Source: JBFKQC01 sp041627895
Lineage (GTDB): Bacteria > Pseudomonadota > Alphaproteobacteria > Rhodobacterales > Rhodobacteraceae
DNA length: 64,000 nt
Reading direction: 5' to 3'
NCBI GenBank assembly: GCA_041627895.1
Contig: JBFKQC010000010.1
Span: 4,330 to 68,329, forward strand
Shown here: in pieces, positions 29,269 to 38,263 of the stretch
Layout: each line of letters opens with the position of its first letter
How positions within the stretch are numbered: the stretch's first letter is position 1
Notes under the pieces: model-generated
The model's input: only the letters and a program-made list of their open reading frames with translations
Database searches by the model: none
What the model was told of the DNA's origin: nothing
Position numbers and translations under genes: made by a program

Positions 29269-30453
29269 ATGCGACTTTCGACCCGCATCACCGGCCTTAC
29301 CGGCGGCGGCTCCGACGGATGGCACCTGTTCAACCGCGCCCGCGCGATGATCGCCGCGGGCACGCCGGTGATCGAGCTGACCATCGGCGAACACGACATC
29401 CGCACCGACCCCGCGATCCTCGACGCGATGCACCGGGCGGCGCGTGCCGGGCATACCGGCTATGCCTCGGTCCCCGGCATCCCGGCGCTGCGCGACGCCA
29501 TCGCCGCGCGCGTCGAGGCGCGCACGGGCGTGCCGACGACCCGCGCCAACGTCACCGTCACCCCCGGCGGGCAGGCCGCGCTGTTCGCCGCCCACACCGC
29601 CGCCTGCAACCCCAGTGATACCGCGCTGTTCATCGACCCTTATTACGCGACGTTTCCCGGCACGATCCGCGGCGTCGGCGCTGTCGCGCGCGCCATCGAG
29701 GCCCGCCCGGAACACGGCTTCCAGCCCCTGCCCGCCGACATCGACGCCGCCGCGTCCGAGACCGGCGCACGCTCGCTCCTGATCAACACGCCGAACAATC
29801 CGACCGGCGTGATCTATACCGAAGACACGCTGGCGGGCGTCGCCCGCGTGGTGCAGGACCGCGACCTCTGGCTGATCTCGGACGAGGTCTACGACACCCA
29901 GGTCTGGAGCGGCCGGCATGTCAGCCCGCGCGCCCTGCCCGGCATGGCCGGGCGTACGCTGGTCGTCGGCTCGATGTCGAAAAGCCACGCGATGACCGGC
30001 AGCCGGATCGGCTGGATCGTCGGCCCGGAAGACGCCGTCGCGCACCTGATCACGCTGTCGACCCACACCACGTACGGCGTGCCGGGCTTCATCCAGGACG
30101 CCGCGCTTTACGCGCTGGACCGCGGCCGCGCGCTCGAAGAGGCTGTCGCCGCGCCGTTCCGCCGCCGCCGCGCCATCGCCGAACGCGTGCTGGCGCGATC
30201 GAACGCGGTCGGCGCGGTGCAAAGCGACGGCGCGATGTACCTGATGCTGGATATCCGTGCCACGGGGATGACCGGCGAGGCCTTCGCCCATGCGCTGCTC
30301 GACGCCGAGCGGATCGCGGTGATGCCGGGCGAAAGCTTCGGCCGTGCCGCCGCCGGGCACCTGCGGGTCGCGATGACCGTCGAGGATGCGCTGTTCGAGA
30401 CGGCGCTGACACGCCTTGTCGCCTTTGCCGAAGGACTGGCCCATGCCGCATGA
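29269..30453 (+). CDS. Class I/II PLP-dependent aminotransferase
   Basis: A 394-residue fold-type I aminotransferase. NTPNNPTGVIY contains the cofactor-contacting Asn, LISDEVYDTQVW the Asp binding the pyridine nitrogen, and SMSKSHAMTGSRIGW the Schiff-base Lys and phosphate-binding Arg; a C-terminal Arg (HLRVAMT) is placed to bind the substrate carboxylate. Amino donor and acceptor are not identifiable. The next gene starts inside its 3' end (11-base overlap), pointing to a two-gene unit. Confidence 0.85.
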   Translation: MRLSTRITGLTGGGSDGWHLFNRARAMIAAGTPVIELTIGEHDIRTDPAILDAMHRAARAGHTGYASVPGIPALRDAIAARVEARTGVPTTRANVTVTPGGQAALFAAHTAACNPSDTALFIDPYYATFPGTIRGVGAVARAIEARPEHGFQPLPADIDAAASETGARSLLINTPNNPTGVIYTEDTLAGVARVVQDRDLWLISDEVYDTQVWSGRHVSPRALPGMAGRTLVVGSMSKSHAMTGSRIGWIVGPEDAVAHLITLSTHTTYGVPGFIQDAALYALDRGRALEEAVAAPFRRRRAIAERVLARSNAVGAVQSDGAMYLMLDIRATGMTGEAFAHALLDAERIAVMPGESFGRAAAGHLRVAMTVEDALFETALTRLVAFAEGLAHAA

Positions 30454-31258
30454 CACAGGGGCCCGGTTCCGCGCGCTGCACCGCGCCGGCGATCCGTTCA
30501 TCCTGGCCAATGCTTGGGATGCGGGGTCCGCCAGGGTGCTGGCCGCGCTCGGGGCACAGGCAATCGCCACCTCGTCGGCGGCGCATGCCTTCACCCTCGG
30601 CCGCCCCGACGGCGGCACCGTCAGCCGCGACGAGGCGCTGGCCCATGCCCAAGACCTCGTCGCCGCGGTCGGCCTCCCCGTGTCGGGCGATTTCGAGAAC
30701 GGCTTTGGCGACGCGCCGGATGCCTGCGCCGAAACGGTGCGGCTGTCGGCCGAGGCCGGGCTCGCCGGCATTTCCATCGAGGACGAGGATTTCGCCGCCG
30801 GCGACGCCTATGCCTTCGACCACGCGGTCGAGCGCATCCGCGCCGCCGCGGCGGCCGCCCGCGCGCTGCCGCGCGATTTCGTGCTGGTGGCCCGCGCCGA
30901 CGGCGTGATGAACCGCCGCTACGGCCTTGCCGAGGCGATCCGCCGGATCCGGGAATTCGACGCGGCGGGCGCCGATTGCTTCTACGTGCCGCTGCCGCCC
31001 GGACGGGACGAGTTGCGACAGGTCCTCGCCGCGACGGCCAAACCCGTCAACGCGCTCGCCGCCGGCCCGCTCGCCCGGCTCTCGCGTGCCGAGTTCGCGG
31101 CCATGGGCGTGGCGCGCATCTCGCTCGGCTCGGGCCTGGCGCGCGTCGCCCAGAGGGCGCTTTACGACGCCGGCAAGGCGATCCTGCAAGACGGCGATTT
31201 CACCCCGCTCCTGGATGGCATGCCCGGCAAGATGATCGACGCGATGCTCGCCGAATAG
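30443..31258 (+). CDS. Isocitrate lyase/PEP mutase superfamily protein
   Basis: A 271-residue member of the PEP mutase/isocitrate lyase superfamily. The N-terminus PFILANAWDAGSARVLAALGAQAIATSS and the metal/substrate segment SGDFENGFGD..AGISIEDED fit the group that includes carboxyphosphonoenolpyruvate mutase-like and 2-methylisocitrate lyase-like enzymes. The isocitrate-lyase KKCGH signature is absent. The ATG at 30443 lies inside the aminotransferase stop region, so the two are translationally coupled; a joint role in 2-oxo-acid metabolism is inferred only. Confidence 0.8.
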   Translation: MPHDTGARFRALHRAGDPFILANAWDAGSARVLAALGAQAIATSSAAHAFTLGRPDGGTVSRDEALAHAQDLVAAVGLPVSGDFENGFGDAPDACAETVRLSAEAGLAGISIEDEDFAAGDAYAFDHAVERIRAAAAAARALPRDFVLVARADGVMNRRYGLAEAIRRIREFDAAGADCFYVPLPPGRDELRQVLAATAKPVNALAAGPLARLSRAEFAAMGVARISLGSGLARVAQRALYDAGKAILQDGDFTPLLDGMPGKMIDAMLAE

Positions 31259-31397
31259 CGCCGCGCCAGGCCCTGTCACCCGGCAGGAACACCGTACGCA
31301 AAGCCCGGGACAGGGGCCCCGCAGGCGCACCCGCGCGCGCCAGGCGCAGGGCGCGCATCGCTTGCCTTCCCGCGCACCGCGTGGGCAGATGTGCGCC

Positions 31398-32801
31398 ATG
31401 GACCACGACGAGCTTCGCCACTGGACGAAACGCGCCGCCGACTGGACGCGTGATTACCACCGAACGCTCGGCGAGCGCCCGGTGCGCGCCCGCACCACCC
31501 CCGGCGCCACCGCCGCCAGGCTGCCGGCCAGCCCGCCGGAGCAACCGGAAAGCCCCGAGGCGATCTTCGCCGATTTCGAGGCGATCGTGCCCGACGCGAT
31601 GACCCACTGGCAGCATCCGCGCTTTTTCGCCTATTTCCCGGCCAACGCCTCGCCCGCCTCGATCTGGGCCGAAGGCCTCGCCAACGCGATCTCGGCGCAA
31701 TGCATGCTCTGGCAGACCTCGCCCGCGGCCACCGAGATCGAAGAGGTCACGGTCGACTGGCTGCGCCAGGCGCTCGGCCTCGCGGCGCATTTCAAGGGCA
31801 CGATCCACGACACCGCCACCACCGCCACGCTGTCCGCGATCCTGACCATGCGCGAGCGCGCTCTCGGCTGGCGCGGCCTGGACCAGGGCCTATCCGGGCA
31901 GCCCGTCTTGCGCATCTACGCCTCGGCGCAGACCCATTCCTCGGTCGACAAGGCGGTGCGCCTCGCCGGGATCGGCCAGGATAACCTCGTCAAGATCGCC
32001 ACCCGCGCCGATCACGGCATGGACGCGGGCGCGCTCGACGCGGCGATCCGCGCCGACATCGCGGCCGGCCTGACCCCCGCGGGCGTCGTGCTCTGCACCG
32101 GCGGCACCTCGATCGGCGCGATGGACCCGGTGGCCGACTGCCTCGCCGTGGCGAAGGCATACGGCCTTTACACCCATCTCGACGCCGCCTGGGCCGGCAG
32201 CGCGATGTTCTGCCCGGAATACCGCCATCTCTGGGCCGGCGCAGGTGGCGCGGATTCCATCGTCTTCAACCCACACAAATGGCTCGGTGTCCAGTTCGAC
32301 TGTTCGGTCCAGTTCCTCGCCGACCCGGTGCCGCAGATCCGCACGCTGGGGCTGCGCCCCGACTACCTGCAGACGCTGGACCATGATGAGGTCACCAATT
32401 TCAACGAATGGACCGTGCCGCTCGGCCGCCGCTTCCGGGCGCTGAAAATCTGGTTCGTGCTGCGCGCCTACGGCCTCGACGGCCTGCGCGCGCGCATCCG
32501 AAACCACGTGAACTGGATCGCCGAACTCGCGGAAATGCTGCGCGAAACCCCCGGCTTCCGGATCACGACAGAGCCGCGTCTCGCGCTCTTCACCTTCCAG
32601 TATGCCCCCGCGGGCGGCGATGCCGACGCGCTGACCGGGCGGTTGCTGCAGAAGATCAACGACGACGGCCGGGTCTATCTTACCCAGACCACGCACGGGG
32701 GCCGTTTCGTGATCCGTGTCACCGCCGGCACCTGGCACACCACCCGCGACGACGTGATGCTGGTGCACGAGGTTGCACGCGAGCTTGCCGCGACGCTCTG
32801 A
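31398..32801 (+). CDS. Group II PLP-dependent decarboxylase (aromatic-L-amino-acid type)
   Basis: A 467-residue decarboxylase. The PLP-binding lysine is in FNPHKWLGVQFDC, the His/Asp pair in THLDAAWAGSAMF, and HPRFFAYFPANASPASIWAE is typical of the N-terminal region of DOPA/tryptophan decarboxylases. The substrate could be tryptophan, DOPA, phenylalanine or another amino acid; sequence alone does not decide. The ATG at 31398 is preferred over an upstream in-frame start. It ends 7 bases before a terminator-like repeat. Confidence 0.85.
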   Translation: MDHDELRHWTKRAADWTRDYHRTLGERPVRARTTPGATAARLPASPPEQPESPEAIFADFEAIVPDAMTHWQHPRFFAYFPANASPASIWAEGLANAISAQCMLWQTSPAATEIEEVTVDWLRQALGLAAHFKGTIHDTATTATLSAILTMRERALGWRGLDQGLSGQPVLRIYASAQTHSSVDKAVRLAGIGQDNLVKIATRADHGMDAGALDAAIRADIAAGLTPAGVVLCTGGTSIGAMDPVADCLAVAKAYGLYTHLDAAWAGSAMFCPEYRHLWAGAGGADSIVFNPHKWLGVQFDCSVQFLADPVPQIRTLGLRPDYLQTLDHDEVTNFNEWTVPLGRRFRALKIWFVLRAYGLDGLRARIRNHVNWIAELAEMLRETPGFRITTEPRLALFTFQYAPAGGDADALTGRLLQKINDDGRVYLTQTTHGGRFVIRVTAGTWHTTRDDVMLVHEVARELAATL

Positions 32802-32807
32802 CGGGCC

Positions 32808-32862
32808 TTCATCTGGCCGGAAATACTCTCGGGGGAGCGCGAGGGGGCAGACAGCCCCCTCG
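32808..32862. repeat. Terminator-associated repeat, copy 2 (inverted relative to copy 1)
   Basis: TTCATCTGGCCGGAAATACT.. at 32808-32828 is the reverse complement of the block at 159-179 (19 of 21). It is followed by a perfect 9-bp hairpin, CGAGGGGGC (32840-32848) and GCCCCCTCG (32854-32862), with loop AGACA. It starts 7 bases after the decarboxylase stop and lies between convergent genes, so it could terminate both. Confidence 0.65.
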
Positions 32863-32924
32863 CCCGCCGCGACCGCCGGAGGCGGGCGCAACCAGGCGTG
32901 CGCGCCGCAAGGCGCTCGATTCGA

Positions 32925-34241
32925 TCACGCATGCTCCTCGCTGTCCCAGTGCATCTGGTGCAGGAACCCGTGCACCGAGGCCGGACGATGCGCCTCGGTG
33001 AAATCCGGCACCCGGATCAGCGCCGTGGCGACCACGCCCAGTGCGCAGGCGCCCGCACAGATCGCGAAAGCCAGCGGGAAGTTCCCCAGATCGCCCAGCA
33101 TGCCGCCCAACAGCGGAAACACGATCCCGCCCGCGCCGTAGCTCAGGAACACCAGCGGGTAATTCTGCCCGACCCGCGCATTGCCGAACGTGTCCGCGGT
33201 GATCGCCGGGAAGAGCGCGAAATTGCCGCCGAAGTTGAACCCGACCAGCGCCGCCACGGCATATAGCAGCCAGGGCGTGCCCGCCGCCTGGGTGAAGGCC
33301 AGAAGGAACAGCGCCTGGCTGCCGGCCATCACCATGATCGAGCGCCGCCGGCCCAGCCGGTCGCTGATCCCGCCCCAGGCGATCCGCCCGATCCCGTTGG
33401 CGAGCGAGAAGAACACCGCCATCGCCGTGCCCGCCACTGCGCTGGCCTCGCCAAGGCCCAGCCCGCGCGCCTGCAGCGCCTCGATCGGGTAAAGCTTCAT
33501 CAGCCCCACCGCCATCAGCCCGCTGCCGGCAGACACGGCAAAAGTCAGGAAGATCAGGTAGAACTGCGGCGTTCTTAACATCTCCAGCACGGTAAAGTCC
33601 TCGTGCCCCTTGCGCCCGTCGGCCTTGGCCGCGGCCGCCGCGCCCGGCGCCTGCCAGCCCTTGGGCGGCATCCGCATCCAGATCGCGCCCAGGCAGATCA
33701 GCGCCGCGAAGGCCAGCCCATAGGCCACGAAGGTGCCGGCCAGCCCCAGCCGATCCAACAGCCCGCCCCAGTTGCCGGCGAGCTTGACCCATCCCATCGC
33801 GCCAAAGCCGAAGCCCGCCACGGCAAGCCCCGTGATCATCCCCTTGCGGTCCGGAAACCAGCGCATGCCGACCGCGATCGGCACCACGTAGCCAAGCCCG
33901 ATCCCCGCGCCGCCGACGGCGCCGATGCCCACCACGACCACCCCGAAATCCGTCGCGCCCAGAACCCCCGTCGCGACGTATCCCGCCCCCATGGTCAGCC
34001 CGCCCGCCACCGCCAGCCGCGCCGGGCCGATCCGGGCCAGCAGCCGGCCTGCGAACACCATGACCAGCGCGAATGTGCCCAGTTCCGTGGCGAACACCAC
34101 CTGGGTTTCGAACCGGGTCCACCCGGCTTCGGCCAGTGCCAGGGTAAAGGCCGACCAGGCGTAGATCGCGCCAAGGCTCATCTGGATCAGCACCGCGCCC
34201 GGCACGACCCACCAGCGGTTCATCGCCCTGACCTCGGCCAT
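32925..34241 (-). CDS. OFA-family MFS transporter
   Basis: A 438-residue MFS protein resembling the oxalate:formate antiporter (OFA) group: N-terminal NRWWVVPGAVLIQMSLGAIYAWSAF, MRWFPDRKGMITGLAVAGFGFGA between helices, and FLSYGAGGIVFPLLGG in the C-terminal half, with about twelve hydrophobic segments. Substrates in the group are small carboxylates. The ATG at 34241 is preceded by GGAGGGG (minus strand); the 20 upstream open codons are ignored. It diverges from the MttB-like gene, so a transport role for that pathway is possible but unproven. Confidence 0.82.
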   Translation of the reverse strand: MAEVRAMNRWWVVPGAVLIQMSLGAIYAWSAFTLALAEAGWTRFETQVVFATELGTFALVMVFAGRLLARIGPARLAVAGGLTMGAGYVATGVLGATDFGVVVVGIGAVGGAGIGLGYVVPIAVGMRWFPDRKGMITGLAVAGFGFGAMGWVKLAGNWGGLLDRLGLAGTFVAYGLAFAALICLGAIWMRMPPKGWQAPGAAAAAKADGRKGHEDFTVLEMLRTPQFYLIFLTFAVSAGSGLMAVGLMKLYPIEALQARGLGLGEASAVAGTAMAVFFSLANGIGRIAWGGISDRLGRRRSIMVMAGSQALFLLAFTQAAGTPWLLYAVAALVGFNFGGNFALFPAITADTFGNARVGQNYPLVFLSYGAGGIVFPLLGGMLGDLGNFPLAFAICAGACALGVVATALIRVPDFTEAHRPASVHGFLHQMHWDSEEHA

Positions 34242-34548
34242 GTTCCCCTCCCCGGCAATCGCTGCCAGACTGCCCGCGGCCGCGGGCGCCGCCCATGACA
34301 TAGATCAGGGCCATTCCCGTCACGCCGGTGTCGCAAACCGCCCATCCTGACGCAAACGCGCAAGACCCGCAGCCCCCCGGTGCCGCAGATGGGCCCCGAA
34401 GCCGCCGCGGAGGCCGCATGCCGGACTGGGACTGGAAGATCGCACTGGTGGCGCGCACGATCGGCGCCGCCCGGGGCCGTGCGGCGCGGGGGCGCCCGCA
34501 GGCGCGCTAGGCCGCCCTGCCCCATTCCCCAACCGAAAGCCCACACCG
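34242..34548. other. 307-base divergent promoter region
   Basis: The gap separates the OFA transporter and the MttB-like gene, which are transcribed away from each other, so promoters for both should lie here. I see no clear paired -35/-10 or strong palindrome. A 60-codon plus-strand frame (34328-34510) exists, but its Pro/Arg/Ala-rich translation looks like a GC-rich chance frame. Confidence 0.4.
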
Positions 34549-36087
34549 ATGACCGACCAATCCCCCCGCCGCGCCGGCGGCCGCGCCGCCCGCCGCGCGG
34601 CCCGCGCCGCCCCGCTCGACGACGCCATCCGCCCGGTCCGCGCCGGGCTGTCCGGCGGCCGGTACCGGCCTCTGACCGAGGACGGCGTCCAGCGCATCCA
34701 CCGCGCCGCGCTGCAGGTGCTCGAAGAGATCGGGCTCGCCGACGCCCCGCCCTCGGGCGTCGAGACCCTGACCGGCGCCGGCGCCGAACTCGGCGCGGAC
34801 GGGCGGCTGCGCTTTCCCCGTGCGCTGGTCGAGGACATGCTGGCCAGGGCCGCGCGCGACCTCACGCTATGCGCCCGCAATCCGTGCCACGACCTGCATC
34901 TGTCCGGCACCCGCGTGCATTACGGCACCGCAGGGGCGGCGGTGCACATGGTCGAGGTGGACGGGCGCAGCTATCGCGATTCGACGCTTCGCGACCTGCA
35001 CGACGCCGCCCGCATCGCCGACCGGCTGGACAACGTGCATTTCCTGCAGCGCCCGATGGTCGCACGCGACATCGCGGACAATCTCGAGATGGACCTGAAC
35101 ACCGTCTATGCCTGCGTCTCGGGCACCACCAAGCATATCGGCACCTCGTTTTCCGACCCCGCGCATGTCGCGCCCGCGGTCGAGCTTCTGCACCTGATCG
35201 CGGGTGGCGAGGCCAATTGGCGCGCGCGGCCCTTCGTCAGCAATTCCAACTGCTTCGTCGTCCCGCCGATGAAGTTCGCCACCGAGGCCTGCGTGACGAT
35301 GGAACACTGCATCGCCGCCGGCATGCCGGTCTTGCTCTTGTCCGCCGGGATGGCGGGCGCCACCGCGCCCTCGACCGTCGCCGGCGCCATCGTGCAGTCG
35401 GTGGCCGAGTGCCTGGCCGGCGTGGTCTATGTCAACGCCGTCGCTCCCGGTCATCCGGCGGTGTTTGGCACCTGGCCCTTCGGGCTGGATCTCAGGACCG
35501 GCGCGATGACCGTGGGCTCGGGCGAACAGGCGCTGCTGACCGCGGGCTGCGCGCAGATGCACGCGTTCTACGGCCTGCCCGGCGGCGCCGCGGCGGGCGC
35601 GTCGGATTCGAAGCTTCCCGACATGCAGGCCGGGTGGGAGGCGATGTGCTCGAACGTCATGGCCGGGCTTTCGGGGCTGAACATGGTCTACGAGGCCGCG
35701 GGGATGCACGCCTCGCTTCTGGGCTTCTGCCACGAGTCGCTGATCCTGGCCGACGACCTGATCGGCCAGGCGCTCAGATGCGTGCGCGGCATCGAGGTCG
35801 ACGACGAGACGCTGGCGGTCGAGGCGATCCGCGAGGTCTGTCTTGCCGGGCCGGGCCACTACCTCGGCCTCGACCAGACGCTTTCGCGGATGCAGGCCGA
35901 CCACGTCTATCCCGCGCTCGGCGACCGCTCGTCGCCGAAGGAATGGGAGGAACGCGGCAAGCCGGATCTGCTGGCGAAGGCCACGGCGCGCAAGGAGGCG
36001 CTGCTCGCCCTTCCCTCGCAGGCGCGCCTCGATCCGGCGACCGACCGGGCGATCCGGGAACGGTTCCGCATCCACCTGCCCGCCTGA
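34549..36087 (+). CDS. MttB/MtgB-superfamily methyltransferase without pyrrolysine
   Basis: A 512-residue member of the trimethylamine methyltransferase (COG5598) superfamily. The frame runs without any in-frame TAG, so it is not the pyrrolysine-containing trimethylamine enzyme but the larger non-Pyl branch, some members of which demethylate glycine betaine or other quaternary amines onto a corrinoid protein. The first ~30 residues are Arg/Ala-rich and low complexity; GTSFSDPAHV, SNSNCFVVPPMKFA and a Gly-rich barrel segment follow. No corrinoid protein or reactivase gene is adjacent. The tRNA-Ser gene follows 42 bases downstream on the other strand. Confidence 0.82.
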   Translation: MTDQSPRRAGGRAARRAARAAPLDDAIRPVRAGLSGGRYRPLTEDGVQRIHRAALQVLEEIGLADAPPSGVETLTGAGAELGADGRLRFPRALVEDMLARAARDLTLCARNPCHDLHLSGTRVHYGTAGAAVHMVEVDGRSYRDSTLRDLHDAARIADRLDNVHFLQRPMVARDIADNLEMDLNTVYACVSGTTKHIGTSFSDPAHVAPAVELLHLIAGGEANWRARPFVSNSNCFVVPPMKFATEACVTMEHCIAAGMPVLLLSAGMAGATAPSTVAGAIVQSVAECLAGVVYVNAVAPGHPAVFGTWPFGLDLRTGAMTVGSGEQALLTAGCAQMHAFYGLPGGAAAGASDSKLPDMQAGWEAMCSNVMAGLSGLNMVYEAAGMHASLLGFCHESLILADDLIGQALRCVRGIEVDDETLAVEAIREVCLAGPGHYLGLDQTLSRMQADHVYPALGDRSSPKEWEERGKPDLLAKATARKEALLALPSQARLDPATDRAIRERFRIHLPA

Positions 36088-36129
36088 CCCGGATCGCTGC
36101 GGGGGGCGGTTCGGTGCACGGTGTGAAAT

Positions 36130-36219
36130 TGGCGGAGAGACAGGGATTCGAACCCTGGAGACGGTTTCCCGCCTACACGCGTTCCAGGCGTGCGCCTTCG
36201 ACCACTCGGCCACCTCTCC
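36130..36219 (-). tRNA. tRNA-Ser (anticodon GGA)
   Basis: A 90-nt class II tRNA. The acceptor stem GGAGAGG pairs with TCTCTCC, with discriminator G and encoded CCA. The anticodon loop CTGGAAC reads GGA, flanked by the stem CACGC/GCGTG. The long variable arm and GTTCGAATC T loop are typical of tRNA-Ser. Confidence 0.95.
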
Positions 36220-36281
36220 GGTCCCGCCCTCTTAGCTGGATTGCTCCATCCGGGGCAAGGGGGCGCGGGGAGAAACCGGCG

Positions 36282-37196
36282 CTACTCGGCCGCGCAGACC
36301 GGATCGCTCGTTCGGGCGGTCGCGGCCAATGCGCCCGGTGTCGGGCGATCTCCGTCGAGCGTGGCGCCGGTCGCGACGTTGAACGCCGCCATCGCCCGGC
36401 GCGAGCCCGGACCCCACAGCCCGTCGATCGCGCCGGAATAGCAGCCCAGGCGCGCCAGTTCGGCCTGCTGCGCGGCCGCAAGTTCGTCGCCGCCGGGGCG
36501 GATCGCCGGCGCGCCGGGCGCCGGGTCGGGCGCCGGGTCGACGGGATCGGGCGAGGCGGTGCCCTCGACGGTCAGGTCGGGGAGATCGCTCGCCATCGCG
36601 GGTTCGCCGCATCCCGCCTCGGTGCAGCCGAACCGGCCCAGTTCGGGCGCCGGTACCAGGGCCAGGGGCGGTGCGCCGATGGCCGCGGCTTCGGGCAGGA
36701 TGGCGGCGGCGAACAGCCGGACGCGGAAGCGCGCCGGATAGTAGCGGATCGCGTCTTCGCCGACCGGCCGGGTCGCCTGCGCGATCAGCAGCGACAGATA
36801 GCTGCCCTCGGCCACGACCGCGCCGCTTTCGATCCGCTCGAATGTCTCGCCGTCGCGGCTGATTAGAAGCGACACGGTGGCCGGGCGCCCGCCCTCCGGA
36901 TCGGGCGGCCAGTCGGCGGGCAAAGCCCCGGGCCCGGTCTCGATCTCGACGGTGACCCGCGCGGTCGCGGTTGCCTCGAAGACCTGCTCGACCCAGCGCT
37001 GCTGTTCGAGCGCGGCGAGCATGTCCGGGTCGGCCCTGGCAGAGGCAGCGGCGGCGGCGCGGAAAGCGCCCGCAAGTTCGGCGACCGGCGCCGGTTCGGC
37101 GGCCTCGCAGGCGCCGTCCGCGCAGCGCCAGTCCTGCGCGGCAAGCGGCGCGGCGGCGAGGATCGTCAGGGCGGCGAGGAACGCAGGAAATCGCAT
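36282..37196 (-). CDS. Secreted protein with C-terminal peptidoglycan-binding-like domain
   Basis: A 304-residue exported protein. A signal peptide (MRFPAFLAALTILAAAPLAAQ) is followed by an uncharacterised region, a Cys pair (FGCTEAGCGE, about residue 200), a Pro/Asp linker, and a C-terminal repeat (LARLGCYSGAIDGLWGPGSRRAMAAFN) that matches the PG_binding_1 pattern with extra Cys residues. It is probably periplasmic and may bind cell wall; no enzymatic domain is visible. Transcribed alone toward tRNA-Ser. Confidence 0.7.
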   Translation of the reverse strand: MRFPAFLAALTILAAAPLAAQDWRCADGACEAAEPAPVAELAGAFRAAAAASARADPDMLAALEQQRWVEQVFEATATARVTVEIETGPGALPADWPPDPEGGRPATVSLLISRDGETFERIESGAVVAEGSYLSLLIAQATRPVGEDAIRYYPARFRVRLFAAAILPEAAAIGAPPLALVPAPELGRFGCTEAGCGEPAMASDLPDLTVEGTASPDPVDPAPDPAPGAPAIRPGGDELAAAQQAELARLGCYSGAIDGLWGPGSRRAMAAFNVATGATLDGDRPTPGALAATARTSDPVCAAE

Positions 37197-37299
37197 CGGG
37201 ACGGGTCCGGGACGGGTCGACCCGGATATAGAGCAAGACGGCCCTGACCGGAACCTGGCCCGGGATGGCCCGGAGCAGGCGTTGCCATTGCCGCGCGAA

Positions 37300-37439
37300 G
37301 CCGCGCCATCGCCGACCCGCGGGGTGGCGAGCCGACGCCTGTTCGGCGCGCTTTATCCCGCGGTTCCCGAGTGACTTCGGACCGATGCGCCGACCTCACC
37401 CAATCGCCGCCCCGGGGGGCGGGTCGGCGATGGCGCGGC
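37300..37439. repeat. Long inverted repeat in the 350-base gap 37197-37546
   Basis: The 21 bases at 37300-37320 (starting GCCGCGCCATCGCCG) are the exact reverse complement of 37419-37439, with a 98-base spacer. CGAAG-type sequence extends the match outward with a small gap. The spacer carries no convincing ORF. A run of seven A at 37490-37496 lies further on. Nothing else in 37197-37546 looks like a gene. The structure could be a remnant of a small mobile element or a large RNA hairpin. Confidence 0.6.
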
Positions 37440-37546
37440 GGCCTTCGGCCGCTATCCGCGCCCGGCAGCACTCGAACGTCCGCTCCAAGAAAAAAATCTT
37501 CGACCAGACCCCACCCGAGCCGCCCGGCGCCTGCCCTTCGCCCGGA

Positions 37547-38263
37547 TCAGCCCAGCAGCAGGTTGACGCGGCGGTTCTGCGCGCCCTTCTTCTCGATCTT
37601 GCCCAGCGACACGCGGCCGATCTCGCCGGTGCGCCGGACATGGGTGCCACCGCAGGGCTGCAGGTCGACCTGGTCCGCCCCCTCGCCGATCCGGATCAGG
37701 CGCACCCGTCCCGCGCCCATGGGCGGCATCACCGACATCGTCTTGACCAGACCCGGGTTCGCCGCAAGCTCGTCGTCCGTGATCCAGTCGTCGCTGACCG
37801 GCAGATCGCGGGCGATCAGTTCGTCGAGCGCCGCCTGCAGTGCCTCCTTGTCCTGCGGCGCCTCGGGCATGTCGAAGTCGAGCCGGCCCTTGACCTCGGT
37901 GATCGCGCCGCCGGTCACCGGCAGCGGGATCACCACGGACAGAAGGTGCAGCGCGGTGTGCACCCGCATGTGGCGATAGCGGCGGTCCCAGTCGAGGCGC
38001 TGGGTCACGTCCTGCCCCGGCGCAGGCAGCGGGGCGCCCTCGGCGGGCAACAGCACGATCGCGCCGGCCTCGCCCTTGACGGTGTTGGCGACGCCCATCT
38101 CGGCGCCGTCCCAAACCAGCGATCCGGTATCGCCCGGCTGCCCGCCGCCCTGCGCGTAGAAGATCGAGCCGTTCAGCACGACGCCGCGCTGGTCGGTGAC
38201 CGCGGCCACGCGGCCCGGCGCCTCGCATGCATAGGCGTCGTCGAGAAACAGCGCCGTCGTCAT
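37547..38263 (-). CDS. alaX: Alanyl-tRNA editing protein AlaX
   Basis: A 238-residue free-standing homologue of the AlaRS editing domain that hydrolyses mischarged Ser/Gly-tRNA-Ala. Zinc ligands are in HMRVHTALHLL (HxxxH) and QPCGGTHV (CxxxH). The N-terminal FYAQGGGQPGDTG is typical. The start overlaps the end of the MscS gene by 4 bases, making it the last gene of the trgA-trgB-cysK-mscS-alaX chain. Confidence 0.9.
   Translation of the reverse strand: MTTALFLDDAYACEAPGRVAAVTDQRGVVLNGSIFYAQGGGQPGDTGSLVWDGAEMGVANTVKGEAGAIVLLPAEGAPLPAPGQDVTQRLDWDRRYRHMRVHTALHLLSVVIPLPVTGGAITEVKGRLDFDMPEAPQDKEALQAALDELIARDLPVSDDWITDDELAANPGLVKTMSVMPPMGAGRVRLIRIGEGADQVDLQPCGGTHVRRTGEIGRVSLGKIEKKGAQNRRVNLLLG

Noticed and set aside
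34328..34510. 60-codon plus-strand ORF before the MttB homologue
   Set aside because: Its translation is Pro/Arg/Ala-rich with no family match or good ribosome-binding site, and it fills a region that must hold divergent promoters.
34549..36087. Pyrrolysine-containing trimethylamine methyltransferase
   Set aside because: The reading frame has no in-frame TAG and no pyl genes are nearby, so it belongs to the non-Pyl branch.
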